A stretch of 21,453 bases of DNA from an uncultured Eggerthellaceae bacterium. Lineage in GTDB: Bacteria; Actinomycetota; Coriobacteriia; Coriobacteriales; Eggerthellaceae. The notes under the pieces were generated by a model. The model saw only the letters and a list, made by a program, of their open reading frames with translations. It did no database searches and was not told the DNA's origin. The position numbers and the translations under genes were made by a program. Location: assembly GCA_949450265.1 (NCBI GenBank), contig CASTMW010000014.1, positions 1 to 21,453 on the forward strand, given 5' to 3'. Shown here in pieces: positions 21,310-21,453 of this stretch (its first letter is position 1; each line of letters starts with the position of its first letter).

Positions 21310-21453
21310 CACCAACATGCGATCACGGCTTTTGCGACTCTCCCTTCTGCCTCTACCACGAAATGAGTCTACGATGCGTGCTTCGCTGGCATATTCTACT
21401 TTCTCTCTTTTTTCTTCTGCTCTTATTCCCTTATCCGCTTTTTGGTATGAATG
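21310..21453. other. Terminal non-coding stretch, pyrimidine-rich
   Basis: From 21340 the plus strand is strongly C/T-rich (runs such as TTTCTCTCTTTTTTCTTCTGC) and lower in GC than the rest. No gene start or terminator hairpin is seen. The minus strand is open to the edge but only as the shadow of the phosphatase gene, so no gene is called. Confidence 0.5.

Noticed and set aside
1..21453. CRISPR array or insertion sequence
   Set aside because: No regularly spaced identical repeats with unique spacers and no transposase frame were found; repeats here are short tandem arrays or isolated pairs.

Overview
The window looks like a stretch of chromosome from a GC-rich actinobacterium, most likely a gut or oral member of the Coriobacteriia (Eggerthellaceae-like). 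This rests on the GC-rich coding bias, strong AAGGAGG-type ribosome sites, a Tat-type lipoprotein signal peptide, a cell wall binding repeat 2 (CWB2) surface protein and a hybrid histidine kinase paired with a solute-binding lipoprotein. The genus is inference. There are no rRNA or tRNA genes, no CRISPR array and no intact insertion sequence or phage module.

Left part (1-4778): the 3' end of a RelE/HigB-like small protein overlaps an unknown 102-residue partner. That partner converges on, and overlaps, a 3-hydroxyacyl-CoA dehydrogenase. A GNAT acetyltransferase follows. Then an HxlR regulator is divergent from a flavin reductase-like protein, with an 11-bp-arm inverted repeat between them. 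A VanZ-RDD fusion membrane protein closes this part.

Middle part (4972-13892) is unusually dense in regulator-target pairs, most with a visible operator. A MerR regulator faces an MFS exporter across a 19-bp-spacer promoter. A TetR regulator faces a membrane protein across two abutting 16-bp palindromes. A 51-residue small protein is translationally coupled to a CPBP (CAAX-type) membrane protease. Its promoter shares a 19-bp identical block with the promoter of a second MerR regulator 2.5 kb downstream, and that regulator carries two membrane segments and a zinc ribbon. An XRE regulator, also membrane-bound, is preceded by a 57-residue single-pass membrane protein. An NADPH-dependent FMN reductase, a cupin protein and the N-terminal remnant of a Tat-exported lipoprotein lie among them. 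The pattern suggests redox, drug and envelope stress responses.

Right part (13893-21453): a CWB2 surface protein with lower GC and no visible signal peptide or ribosome site, a small conserved-looking membrane protein, a rhodanese, and a two-gene unit in which a hybrid histidine kinase is co-translated (TGATG junction) with a solute-binding lipoprotein that has no permease or ATPase nearby. An HAD-family phosphatase (phosphoglycolate phosphatase-like) ends the window.

The most interesting signals are the kinase/solute-binding protein pair, the shared MerR operators linking a membrane-tethered MerR protein to a small-protein/CPBP-protease operon, and the repeated occurrence of short tandem repeats just upstream of start codons.
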